Shown here piece after piece: positions 14,944-23,324 of a DNA stretch of 25,605 nt. The first letter of the stretch is position 1. The number at the start of each line of letters is the position of its first letter. The notes below the pieces were generated by a model. The model did not search any database, was not told the DNA's origin, and was given only the letters and a program-made list of their open reading frames with translations. The position numbers and the translations under genes are program-made. The stretch is from NCBI GenBank assembly GCA_004555735.1, contig SFHH01000032.1:1-25605 (forward strand), read 5' to 3'. The DNA is from Acidaminococcus fermentans (GTDB lineage: Bacteria > Bacillota_C > Negativicutes > Acidaminococcales > Acidaminococcaceae).

Positions 14944-15516
14944 TTACCCCGCAAAATGGAATACCACCCCTACCACAGCCGAAGCGGCCAGGAAGGCGAT
15001 GGGATGGATTTTTTTGTATCGGTTGGTGAGCAGGAACAGGATCACAGCCAGCAAGATGGAGGGCAGGTTCAGCAGCCCAGCCATGTTTCCCGTTTTCCAG
15101 GCTTCGGGATGGAGCAGGGTGACCCGGGCGACCAGGAACCCGGCTGCAGCGATCAGACCGGCGGAAGCGGCCCGCAGTCCGTACATTACGGCTTTGACAT
15201 ATTTGCTGTCTCCGAATTTCTTCAAGAACTGGGAAACGATGATGATCACGATGACGGAAGGAGTGATAAGGCCCAAGGTTGCGATCACAGCCCCGGAAAG
15301 GCCGGTGATATGATACCCTACATAGGTAGCCGTATTGACTCCGATGGGACCAGGTGTGGATTCAGAGACGGCGATCATGTTCAGCAGGTCCGTCTCTGTG
15401 AACCAGCCCGTAGCAGCTGAGAGTTTAGTCAGGAACGGGATAGTAGCCATGCCTCCGCCGATGGCGAACAGCCCGATCTTAAAAAATTCACAAAAAAGGT
15501 GGAAGAAAAGCCCCAT
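14944..15516 (-). CDS. Chromate transporter, second half-protein (CHR family)
   Basis: This 190-residue protein carries one CHR domain: an N-terminal FFKIGLFAIGGGMATIPFL, then STPGPIGVNTATYVG, and several membrane helices. Short CHR proteins usually work as pairs encoded by adjacent genes, moving chromate or another anion. Its start overlaps the stop of the upstream partner by one base (TAATG), pointing to coupled translation. Confidence 0.9.
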   Translation of the reverse strand: MGLFFHLFCEFFKIGLFAIGGGMATIPFLTKLSAATGWFTETDLLNMIAVSESTPGPIGVNTATYVGYHITGLSGAVIATLGLITPSVIVIIIVSQFLKKFGDSKYVKAVMYGLRAASAGLIAAAGFLVARVTLLHPEAWKTGNMAGLLNLPSILLAVILFLLTNRYKKIHPIAFLAASAVVGVVFHFAG

Positions 15517-16055
15517 TACAATGCACCTCCTGCTTTTTTTGCTGCCAGGCCAACCATTCCGGAAAAGACAACCAGCCAGGCAGGAGAAAGGGTGGAGAAT
15601 AAGTTGATCCCCATGACCGCTAGGAACAGCAGACAGGTCAGTTTATCCACCAGGGCTCCTTTAGCCAGCTTCTTGATAGCATTGAAGATCAGCACACAGA
15701 CGCAGACCCGGATGCCGGCAAAGGCATCTTTGACGAATTGGATCTGGGAAAAATTGGAAAGGAAAGCAGCAATCACCGTGATGATCACCAGAGAAGGGAA
15801 GACTACGCCTAAGGTAGCGACGATCCCGCCAGGGATCCCTCTTTTCTTCATCCCGATGAAAGTGGCCGTATTGACGGCGATGACGCCAGGGGTACACTGT
15901 CCCACAGCATAATAATCGGCTAGTTCCTCCTCGGTAGCCCAATGGTATTTTTCCACGACCTCTGCCTGGAGAATGGGGAGCATGGCATAGCCCCCTCCGA
16001 ATGTGACGGCTCCGATACGGGCAAATACCGTGAACAGCTGGATCAGTTCATCCAT
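15516..16055 (-). CDS. Chromate transporter, first half-protein (CHR family)
   Basis: This 179-residue single-CHR-domain membrane protein starts MDELIQLFTVFARIGAVTFG. It has the signature GGGYAMLPILQAEVVEK and CTPGVIAVNTATFIG. The frame extends upstream to 16313, but ATG 16055 has GGAGGTG at the right distance and gives the normal family N-terminus. The extra stretch would run into the divergent promoter. With the next gene it forms a two-gene operon for a paired CHR transporter. Whether chromate is the natural substrate is unknown. Confidence 0.9.
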   Translation of the reverse strand: MDELIQLFTVFARIGAVTFGGGYAMLPILQAEVVEKYHWATEEELADYYAVGQCTPGVIAVNTATFIGMKKRGIPGGIVATLGVVFPSLVIITVIAAFLSNFSQIQFVKDAFAGIRVCVCVLIFNAIKKLAKGALVDKLTCLLFLAVMGINLFSTLSPAWLVVFSGMVGLAAKKAGGAL

Positions 16056-16170
16056 AGAAACACCTCCGATGGTCTTCAGTTTATCACGTGACAGAAGGAC
16101 TGTAAACCGAAATGACAGGATTGAAACAAGAAAATATGGTAAAATTGTCCCCAAGGAGCAGGGGAAGAAA

Positions 16171-16199
16171 TTGTAGATTTTCCCAAACTGTACTATAAT
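16171..16199 (+). promoter_or_regulatory. Promoter of the wecA/tagO-wecB(-atp) run
   Basis: TTGTAG (16171-16176) and a perfect TATAAT (16194-16199) are 17 bases apart. The leader of about 85 bases carries the hairpin AGGGAAAA/TTTTCCCT at 16242-16261. Confidence 0.75.
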
Positions 16200-16291
16200 A
16201 AATCTGTATGAGTGAAAAAGTAGGATAATATCACCGAGAAAAGGGAAAATAGATTTTCCCTGGGCGGGAAATCCGCAGAAAGGCTTGTTTT

Positions 16292-17305
16292 GTGAAGACA
16301 TATTTACTGGCATTGAGCATATCGCTGATCATCAGCTGGGTCCTGACACCCTTTGTGAAGAAACTGGCATTCCGCATCGGAGCAGTGGACCGCCCCAATG
16401 CACGGAAAGTCCATCATCGGATCATGCCACGGATGGGAGGCCTGGCTATTTATCTTGGGTTCATGGCAGCTGCTGTCGTCAGCATGGAATTGACCCGGGA
16501 TGTGGTGGGGATCTTGTTGGGCGGCACGGTGATCGCCATCGTAGGGATTTTGGATGATATGTTCCAGCTGGCAGCGAAAGTCAAGCTGGTCGGCCAAATT
16601 GTGGCAGCCTTGGTCCCGGTCTGCTTCGGGATCCGGATCGAGTGGCTCAACAATCCCTGGGGCGGCTATTTTTATTTGAATTATCTTTCCATCCCTTTTA
16701 CCGTGTTCTGGATCGTCAGCTTTACCAACGTGGTGAATCTGATCGATGGACTGGATGGCCTGGCAGCCGGTGTATCTGCCATTGCCTCTGTCACCATCAT
16801 CATGGTGGCCCTGCAGCAGGGGCTGTATCCGGTGGCTGTCCTGACGGCGGCTCTGGCGGGGGGCATCATCGGCTTCATCCGGTATAATTTCAATCCGGCT
16901 ACCATTTTCATGGGGGACACAGGGAGCCTTTTCCTGGGGTATATGCTGGCGGCCATCTCCATTTTTGGAGCGGTGAAGAGTGCAGCTACCATTGCCCTGC
17001 TGGTCCCTGCCATTGCGTTGGGCCTTCCCATCATGGATACAGCGTTTGCCATTGTACGCCGTTATAAAAACGGGCGGCCGATCTTCAGCCCGGATAAAGG
17101 CCATATCCATCATCGTCTGCTGGCCATGGGCTTCAGTCAGCGGCAGGCTGTGATTTTCATGTATTTGATCAGTGCAGGGCTCTGCCTTACGGCGGTGCTC
17201 CTGACAGAAATGGAGGGGATCTATGCCATTGCGCTGCTGGTATTCCTGCTGGCAGTGATTTTCATTGGTGCTCGGAAAATAGGAATTTTACAGGATAGAT
17301 CATGA
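16292..17305 (+). CDS. Undecaprenyl-phosphate sugar-1-phosphate transferase (WecA/TagO family)
   Basis: This 337-residue polytopic enzyme joins a sugar-1-phosphate, usually GlcNAc-1-P, to undecaprenyl phosphate, starting envelope polysaccharide assembly. It shows the Mg2+-binding DD (residues 88-89, GILDDMFQL), NLIDGLDGLAAG (about 149-160), the cytoplasmic NFNPATIFMGDTGS, and HIHHRL (271-276), which separates WecA/TagO from MraY. GTG 16292 is preceded by GAAAGG. The next gene makes UDP-ManNAc from UDP-GlcNAc, which supports a role in a ManNAc-containing polymer such as an enterobacterial-common-antigen-like or other envelope glycan. Confidence 0.92.
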   Translation: MKTYLLALSISLIISWVLTPFVKKLAFRIGAVDRPNARKVHHRIMPRMGGLAIYLGFMAAAVVSMELTRDVVGILLGGTVIAIVGILDDMFQLAAKVKLVGQIVAALVPVCFGIRIEWLNNPWGGYFYLNYLSIPFTVFWIVSFTNVVNLIDGLDGLAAGVSAIASVTIIMVALQQGLYPVAVLTAALAGGIIGFIRYNFNPATIFMGDTGSLFLGYMLAAISIFGAVKSAATIALLVPAIALGLPIMDTAFAIVRRYKNGRPIFSPDKGHIHHRLLAMGFSQRQAVIFMYLISAGLCLTAVLLTEMEGIYAIALLVFLLAVIFIGARKIGILQDRS

Positions 17306-17322
17306 AATAGGGGCGAAGGAAA

Positions 17323-18489
17323 ATGAACAAATTGAAAGTCATGACGATTTTTGGTACCCGTCCGGAAGCCATCAAGATGTGCCCGCTGGTACTGGAAATG
17401 AAAAAGTATCCGGATATGCTGGAGCCCATCGTTGCGGTGACAGCCCAGCACCGGGAAATGCTGGATCAAGTGCTGGACTTGTTCCAGATCAAACCGGATT
17501 ATGATCTGAACATCATGACCGCAGGCCAGACTTTGTATGATGTGACCAGCCGGGCCTTGATGGGCCTGAAGGAAGTCCTGGAACAGGCACAGCCTGATCT
17601 GGTCCTGGTCCATGGGGATACCACGACTACTTTTGTGGGTGCGCTGGCTTCTTTCTACAAGCAGATCCCTGTGGGCCATGTGGAAGCGGGGCTCCGGACG
17701 GGGAACAAATATTCTCCGTTCCCGGAAGAGATGAACCGGAAACTAACGGCAGCCATCACAGACTTCCATTTTGCACCGACGGCTAATGCCAAGGCCAATC
17801 TCCTGAAGGAAAATATCAAAGAGGATAGTATCTATGTAACCGGGAATACGGTGATCGACGCCCTCCAGGCTACGGTGAAGGATTCTTTCGACTTCCATAA
17901 TCCCAAACTGGAGGAAGCCATCCGTTCTGACCATAAACTGATCCTCATGACTACCCATCGGAGAGAGAATCTGGGCGCGCCCATGCGCCATGTTTACCAG
18001 GCCTTGAAAGAAGTCCTGAAGGACAATCCCCAGGCGGAAGCCATCTTCCCCATGCACAAGAATCCCAAAGTGCGGGAAGTAGCAGAAGCGGTCTTGGGGA
18101 AAATGGATCGGGTCCATCTGCTGGAACCTATGGAGTATGAACCTTTTGCCAACCTGATGGCCCGGGTAGATATTGTTTTGACGGATTCCGGCGGCATCCA
18201 GGAAGAGGCTCCTGCTTTGGGCAAACCAGTCCTGGTGCTGCGCAGTACAACGGAACGCCCGGAGGCTGTTGCCGCCGGTACAGTGAAACTGATCGGCACT
18301 GGGAAGGAAGATGTGTATGCTGCCACCTGCCGTCTTCTGAACGATGAAAAATATTACCGGTCCATGGCAGAAGCTGTCAATCCCTATGGGGATGGGCAGG
18401 CTGCCAGCCGGATCGTCACCTATCTGCTCCATACCCATGGGTATCCTGTGGAACTGATGCCGGAATTCCATGGGGGACAGCAAGAGTAG
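17323..18489 (+). CDS. wecB: UDP-N-acetylglucosamine 2-epimerase (non-hydrolysing)
   Basis: This 388-residue protein is the usual length of WecB/MnaA, which interconverts UDP-GlcNAc and UDP-ManNAc in the cytosol. Family motifs include GTRPEAIKM near the start, HGDTTTTFVGALASFY, HVEAGLRTGNKYSPFPEE, TTHRRENLG and DSGGIQEEAPALGKPVLVLR. It starts 18 bases after wecA/tagO. The same gene stands directly before the atp operon in several Firmicutes. Confidence 0.95.
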   Translation: MNKLKVMTIFGTRPEAIKMCPLVLEMKKYPDMLEPIVAVTAQHREMLDQVLDLFQIKPDYDLNIMTAGQTLYDVTSRALMGLKEVLEQAQPDLVLVHGDTTTTFVGALASFYKQIPVGHVEAGLRTGNKYSPFPEEMNRKLTAAITDFHFAPTANAKANLLKENIKEDSIYVTGNTVIDALQATVKDSFDFHNPKLEEAIRSDHKLILMTTHRRENLGAPMRHVYQALKEVLKDNPQAEAIFPMHKNPKVREVAEAVLGKMDRVHLLEPMEYEPFANLMARVDIVLTDSGGIQEEAPALGKPVLVLRSTTERPEAVAAGTVKLIGTGKEDVYAATCRLLNDEKYYRSMAEAVNPYGDGQAASRIVTYLLHTHGYPVELMPEFHGGQQE

Positions 18490-18495
18490 CCGGAA

Positions 18496-18936
18496 ATGGA
18501 TTTCCGGAAAGCAGTTCCGGGAACTCCCGACGGGAATCTGCTCCAGCTCTTGGGAGGACAGCTTCGGAGCCTCTTCCGGAAACAGGCGGTACTGGCCGGC
18601 TGCTTCCTGGTCCTGGCTCTGGTGTCAGGAGGGGATGGCCGAGGGGCCGTTTTGGGAACGGCTGCCGGGCTGTCCGATACATTCCTGGTGCTGTGGGGAA
18701 TCCACCGGGGCATGCGGAAGGAGCCTGGAAAAGCGGCCCTTGCCATGCACCGGACCATGTTTTGCCGCATTGCCGTCCTCCTGTGCTGGACACTGCTGGC
18801 CCTGCGGTACCGGTGGCAGCCGGTGCTGGTCATGGCCGGTTTCCTGATCTTGAATGTGGGGTTGATCATCCAGATGGCCCGGTGCCGTCTTGGATGCCGG
18901 GAACCCTGGATGTCCAGAGTTTCCGATAAAAAATAA
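18496..18936 (+). CDS. atpI: ATP synthase subunit I-like protein
   Basis: This 146-residue protein has four hydrophobic segments after a polar N-terminus (about 30 residues). It lies directly before atpB, where atpI sits in most operons. AtpI aids assembly of the c-ring in some bacteria. Sequence conservation in this family is low, so the call leans on position, size and topology. The Shine-Dalgarno sequence is weak; the gene begins six bases after wecB, so translation may be coupled. Confidence 0.7.
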   Translation: MDFRKAVPGTPDGNLLQLLGGQLRSLFRKQAVLAGCFLVLALVSGGDGRGAVLGTAAGLSDTFLVLWGIHRGMRKEPGKAALAMHRTMFCRIAVLLCWTLLALRYRWQPVLVMAGFLILNVGLIIQMARCRLGCREPWMSRVSDKK

Positions 18937-18963
18937 AAATCTTGTAAAGGAAGTGATACGTAT

Positions 18964-19671
18964 ATGGGAATTGCAGAAGCTGCAAGTTCGGAAGTCATCC
19001 ATTATGGGACTACAGAAGTCCTGCCGGGGATCAGCCTGAATATGCAGACCCTCTATATGTCCTGGCTCACCATGCTGATCGTGGCCGCAATCGTCTTTGC
19101 CGCCACCCGCCGGGTGCGGGAGATTCCCTATGGAATCCAGAATTTGGTGGAGATGATCGTTGAGTGGCTGGAGAAATTGATGGATGCCAACCTTGGGGTA
19201 GAAGGACGCCGGGTGGCCACGCCTTTTGTCCTGACGCTGTTCCTGTACATCTTTGTGGGGAACGAGCTGGGGCTGATGCCTTCTGTGGGCGTGCATCTGT
19301 CTTCACCGACCAATGACATCAACGTGGCACTGGGACTTTCCATTACGGTCGCCGTTGCCACTTATATCATTGGGGTCATCCAGCAGGGGCCCAGATACTT
19401 CAAACATCTGGTTTCTCCCTTTGCCCTGATGCTCCCGCTGAACATCATCGAAGAACTGGCCAAACCGCTGACCATGGCTCTGCGTCTTTTCGGGAATATC
19501 CTGGCAGGGGAAATCCTGCTGGCTGTGCTGTATATGCTGGTACCTTGGGTGGTACCGAACCTGTGGATCGGTTTCAGCCTGATCATAGGTTTTCTCCAGG
19601 CTTTCATCTTTACGATGCTGACCGTGATTGCCCTGGCTCCGATTTTTAAGCAAGTCCATTCCAACAAATAA
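18964..19671 (+). CDS. atpB: F-type ATP synthase subunit a
   Basis: This 235-residue polytopic subunit carries the essential Arg in PLTMALRLFGNILAGE (Arg174), which faces the c-ring and drives ion transfer. Other conserved parts are the TPFVLTLFLYIFVGNELGL helix and the C-terminal FSLIIGFLQAFIFTML. AAAGGAAGTG precedes the ATG. The protein is of normal length. Confidence 0.96.
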   Translation: MGIAEAASSEVIHYGTTEVLPGISLNMQTLYMSWLTMLIVAAIVFAATRRVREIPYGIQNLVEMIVEWLEKLMDANLGVEGRRVATPFVLTLFLYIFVGNELGLMPSVGVHLSSPTNDINVALGLSITVAVATYIIGVIQQGPRYFKHLVSPFALMLPLNIIEELAKPLTMALRLFGNILAGEILLAVLYMLVPWVVPNLWIGFSLIIGFLQAFIFTMLTVIALAPIFKQVHSNK

Positions 19672-19699
19672 AAGTCTGGAAAAAGAAAGGATGTAAAAA

Positions 19700-19957
19700 A
19701 TGATAGACAACAATACCCTGATCATCATCGCTTCTATTTTGGGCGCAGCCTTAATTGGCGTAGGTGCTTCTTTCGCGGCTACCCGAGGGGACTCCACCGT
19801 TGCCTCCAAAGCCTTGGAATGTATGGCCCGGCAGCCGGAACAGGCCGGCAGCTTCCAGGTGAACATGCTGATCGGTATCGGCTTGGTCGAATCCATCCCC
19901 ATCATTGCTTCCGTTATCGCTATCGTCCTGGTATTCGCCAATCCTTTTGTTAAATAA
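19700..19957 (+). CDS. atpE: F-type ATP synthase subunit c, atypical helix 1
   Basis: This 85-residue hairpin of two membrane helices is joined by the conserved polar loop ARQPE (43-47). Glu64 in GLVESIPII is the ion-binding carboxylate, followed by Ser65. Helix 1 is unusual. Aligned from the loop, the four glycines of the usual GxGxGxG motif are Ser24, Ala26, Thr28 and Gly30. Asp31 stands where Na+-type c subunits have a Gln or Glu, with Arg29 next to it. Ser after the Glu is shared with Na+ types, but the following Ile-Pro is like H+ types. Ion choice is therefore open. Confidence 0.95.
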   Translation: MIDNNTLIIIASILGAALIGVGASFAATRGDSTVASKALECMARQPEQAGSFQVNMLIGIGLVESIPIIASVIAIVLVFANPFVK

Positions 19958-19998
19958 AAGAATGGGGAGAACCGTGGGGAGAAAGGAAGTGGTCGGGA

Positions 19999-20490
19999 AT
20001 GGTAAGTATTAACTATACACTGATTGCCCAGGTGGTGAACTTCATCATCCTGCTGTGGGTGCTGGCGAAGTTTGCCTATAAGCCTCTTTTGAAGGCTATG
20101 GATGACCGCCGGACGAAGATCGTCAAGGATATGGACCAGGCGGATCATGCCCGGAAAGAGGCTGAGGAACTGAAGGCGGAATATGTCACCCAGCTGAAGA
20201 ATGCCAAGAAAGAAGCCAACGATATCATTTCCAAAGCCAATGCTATGGCCCAGGAGCTCCATGATGAAGCGCTGGCCAATGCCCAGAAGGAGCGGGAGGA
20301 ACTGCTGGCCTCCGGACGGCAGACTGTGGAAATCGAAAAGAAAAAAGCCCTGCTGGATGTCCGGGAACAGATCATCGCTCTGAGTACGGAAATCGCCGGA
20401 CGGGTACTGCAGGAAAAACTGACTTCAGCAGAAGATCAGCAGCTGGTTGCCAGGATCACCGATGAAACCCTGGCTGCACAGAAAAAATAA
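19999..20490 (+). CDS. atpF: F-type ATP synthase subunit b
   Basis: This 163-residue protein has an N-terminal membrane helix (about residues 8-26) and then a long charged helix (about 30-155), the dimeric peripheral stalk. Length and pattern are those of an ordinary b subunit. It is not fused to delta as in mycobacteria. Only 39 bases separate it from the fused alpha gene, so there is no room for the atpH gene that normally lies here. Confidence 0.95.
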   Translation: MVSINYTLIAQVVNFIILLWVLAKFAYKPLLKAMDDRRTKIVKDMDQADHARKEAEELKAEYVTQLKNAKKEANDIISKANAMAQELHDEALANAQKEREELLASGRQTVEIEKKKALLDVREQIIALSTEIAGRVLQEKLTSAEDQQLVARITDETLAAQKK

Positions 20491-20529
20491 GAAGTCCCTG
20501 CAAAGGAACTGTGGAGGCAGTTACAACCT

Positions 20530-22386
20530 ATGAACAGCAAAAGCAAGGAAGCTCTGTGGAAGCAGATCCTGGAACGAGTGACCCTTACCCAGGATGACGA
20601 GACTCTATTTGAAGGGGAAGATATCCTGCCGCTAACGGTCACCACGGCCCGTCCTCTGGATGCAGAGGAGGCAGGACTGCTGAAGGAACTGCTGACAGAG
20701 AAATTCCAGAAACCTGTAGAACTGCAGGCAAAAAAGGTGGATCCCAGCGTGGTCGGCGGCGTACTGATCCAGTACGGAGACCACATTTTTGATGCCACCA
20801 TGAAACGTCAGCTGGAAAAGATGGATGCCATCATGAAAGCCATCCATCTGGATGACCAAGATCTGGACCATACGGAAAAAATGACCGATGCCTTGGCCCA
20901 GGGGGTCAAATCGTTCCACAATGATGTAGATTTGGAAGAAATCGGAGTGGTGGAAAAAGTCGGCGACGGCATTTGCACGGCTTCCGGTTTGGGCGGTGCC
21001 ATGAGCGGCGAACTGGTGGCCCTCCATGACGGAGTCTATGGGATGGTCCAGAACCTCCGGGAAAATGAAGTGGGGATCGTGCTGCTGGGCGGCGCCACGG
21101 AAATCAAAGAAAGAGATATGGTGCGCCGGACCGGTGAAATCATGGAAATCCCTGTAGGAGATGCCATGCTGGGACGGATCGTCAGCCCCCTGGGGCTTCC
21201 CTTGGATGGTAAAGGGGCCATTAAGACACAGGTTAAGTATCCCATTGAACATCAGGCTCCGGGAATCGCTGCCCGCCAGCCGGTGGATGTCCCGCTCCAG
21301 ACCGGGCTCAAGGCCGTAGATGCCCTGGTACCCATTGGCCGGGGCCAGCGGGAACTGATCATCGGAGACCGGGGAACTGGAAAGACCGCCATTGCCGTCG
21401 ATACCATCCTGAACCAGAAGGGCAAGGATGTGATCTGTATCTATGTCGCTATCGGACAGAAAGCTTCGTCCGTAGCTCGGCTGTACCATACTTTTGAACA
21501 ATACGGTGCCACCGCCTATACCATGATCGTGGCGGCGACGGCTGCCGATACAGCTCCTATGCAGTATCTAGCTCCTTATGCCGGGGCTGCTGTAGGGGAA
21601 TATTTCATGGATCAGGGAAAAGATGTGCTGATCGTCTATGACGACTTGAGCAAACACGCCGTGGCCTACCGGGCCATGAGCCTGCTGCTCCGCCGTCCGC
21701 CGGGACGGGAAGCGTATCCTGGGGATGTGTTCTACCTCCATTCCCGGCTCTTGGAACGGGCCTGCCGCCGGAATGAACGGCATGGGGGCGGTTCCATGAC
21801 GGCCCTGCCCATTATCGAGACCCAGGCAGGGGATGTGAGCGGCTATATCCCTACCAACGTGATTTCCATTACGGACGGTCAGATCTATCTGGAAACGGAC
21901 CTGTTCAACTCCGGTGTCCGTCCGGCTTTGAACTCTGGGCTTTCTGTTTCCCGGGTAGGGGGCGCGGCCCAGACCAAAGCTATGAAAAGCGTAGCGGGGA
22001 CATTGCGGCTTTCCCTGGCCCAATACCGGGAACTGGCGGCTTTTGCCCAATTTGGATCCGATCTGGACCGGGAGACCAAGGCTCAGCTGGACCGTGGGGC
22101 ACGGGTGACGGAAATGCTGAAACAGGGGCAGTACCAGCCCCTTTCCATGGCCCAGGAAGTCATTTCCCTCTATGCGGTGAACAATGGATTCCTGGATGAA
22201 ATCCCGGTGGAAGAGGTGACCCGGTATGCCCATGAGATGCTGGGGTATCTGAACAATCACTGCTCCATTATCCTGACCCGGCTGGAAAAAGAACAGAAAC
22301 TCTCTGATGACCTGAAGGAAGAGCTGGACGAGGCCCTGGATGACTTCGGGAAACTGTTTTCGCCTGGCTCGGCAAGCAGCATGTAA
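20530..22386 (+). CDS. atpA: Delta C-terminal domain fused to F-type ATP synthase subunit alpha
   Basis: At 618 residues it is about 110 longer than usual. From about residue 111 it is a full alpha subunit: an N-terminal helix near 116-130, DVDLEEIGVVEKVGDGI (132-148), P-loop GDRGTGKT (279-286), and the normal C-terminus. Residues about 32-98 match the C-terminal domain of subunit delta (AtpH/OSCP): VTTARPLDAEEAGLL, then VDPSVVGGVLIQYGDHIFD and a basic helix. The delta N-terminal six-helix domain, which normally grips the alpha N-termini, is missing, and no atpH lies between atpF and this gene. The P-loop has Gly where most alpha subunits have Gln (GDRQTGKT). TGGAGG precedes ATG 20530. An in-frame ATG at 20881 would give a 501-residue alpha of standard length. 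Confidence 0.95.
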   Translation: MNSKSKEALWKQILERVTLTQDDETLFEGEDILPLTVTTARPLDAEEAGLLKELLTEKFQKPVELQAKKVDPSVVGGVLIQYGDHIFDATMKRQLEKMDAIMKAIHLDDQDLDHTEKMTDALAQGVKSFHNDVDLEEIGVVEKVGDGICTASGLGGAMSGELVALHDGVYGMVQNLRENEVGIVLLGGATEIKERDMVRRTGEIMEIPVGDAMLGRIVSPLGLPLDGKGAIKTQVKYPIEHQAPGIAARQPVDVPLQTGLKAVDALVPIGRGQRELIIGDRGTGKTAIAVDTILNQKGKDVICIYVAIGQKASSVARLYHTFEQYGATAYTMIVAATAADTAPMQYLAPYAGAAVGEYFMDQGKDVLIVYDDLSKHAVAYRAMSLLLRRPPGREAYPGDVFYLHSRLLERACRRNERHGGGSMTALPIIETQAGDVSGYIPTNVISITDGQIYLETDLFNSGVRPALNSGLSVSRVGGAAQTKAMKSVAGTLRLSLAQYRELAAFAQFGSDLDRETKAQLDRGARVTEMLKQGQYQPLSMAQEVISLYAVNNGFLDEIPVEEVTRYAHEMLGYLNNHCSIILTRLEKEQKLSDDLKEELDEALDDFGKLFSPGSASSM

Positions 22387-22401
22387 GGCAGGTGATCCTG
22401 G

Positions 22402-23310
22402 ATGGCAAATACCAGTGGGATCCGTGCCCATATGAAAACGGTAGGCAGCATCAGCAAGATCACGGGAGCCATGCAGATGGTGGCCTCGGCCCGGATGCAT
22501 CAGGCCCAGCAGCGGGCTGATGCCAGCCTGCCCTATGCAGAAAAACTGAAAAGCATCCTCCAGGAAGCGGTCAGCGATCCGTCGGTGATGGCTCATCTGG
22601 ATATGAAGGCCAATCCGCTCCTGGAAAAACGGCCGGTGTATAAGACCGCCTATGTGGTCATCGGGTCGGATAAGGGGCTGGCCGGTCCTTATAATAACAA
22701 TGTCGTCAAATATACCGGAGTAGAGCTCAGGGGCAAAGAGGATTCGCCGCTTTTGGCAGTGGGCAAGCAGATGAAGATCAGCCTCAATCATTGGGGCTAT
22801 CATATCGCCAAAAGCTGGTCAGGATTTTCGGAAAAACCGACTTTTGAGGCGGCGGAAGAAATCGCCGATTATGTGGAATCCCTTTTCGTCCACCGGGAAG
22901 TGGATGAAGTGGATATCATCTTCACCTATTTCAAATCCGCCATGATCCAGATCCCTAAGACGGTGCCGCTGCTGCCGGTGCAGCCGAAAGCAAAGAATGC
23001 GTTGGAAGTCCGTTCCCAGGAGGTCTGGGAGGAAGATGATCCTACGGATTACACCACGCTGATCTTCGAACCGGAACCAGCCAAGATGCTTTCCTACCTG
23101 GCTCATTACTATCTGCGCAGCCAGATCTTTACAGCGCTCATCCAAAGTTCGGCCTGCGAACTGGCTTCTCGGATGACGGCTATGAGTACAGCTACGGACA
23201 ACGCCCAGAATCTTTTGGGAAAGCTGCAGGTTTACTATCAGAAGGTGCGGCAGGCCAGCATCACTACGGAAATCAATGAAATCGTCAGCGGCGCAGAAGC
23301 GTTGAAATAA
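22402..23310 (+). CDS. atpG: F-type ATP synthase subunit gamma
   Basis: This 302-residue central-stalk subunit has the N-terminal helix IRAHMKTVGSISKITGAMQM, the middle GSDKGLAGPYNNN, and the C-terminal helix with SRMTAMSTATDNA. The last turns inside the alpha-beta ring. It is slightly longer than the E. coli protein. It starts 15 bases after the fused alpha gene. Confidence 0.95.
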   Translation: MANTSGIRAHMKTVGSISKITGAMQMVASARMHQAQQRADASLPYAEKLKSILQEAVSDPSVMAHLDMKANPLLEKRPVYKTAYVVIGSDKGLAGPYNNNVVKYTGVELRGKEDSPLLAVGKQMKISLNHWGYHIAKSWSGFSEKPTFEAAEEIADYVESLFVHREVDEVDIIFTYFKSAMIQIPKTVPLLPVQPKAKNALEVRSQEVWEEDDPTDYTTLIFEPEPAKMLSYLAHYYLRSQIFTALIQSSACELASRMTAMSTATDNAQNLLGKLQVYYQKVRQASITTEINEIVSGAEALK

Positions 23311-23324
23311 GGGAGGCACGAATC

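Noticed and set aside
16056..16313. N-terminal extension of the first chromate transporter
   Set aside because: It has no family similarity, overlaps the divergent promoter of the wecA/tagO gene, and ATG 16055 has GGAGGTG ahead.
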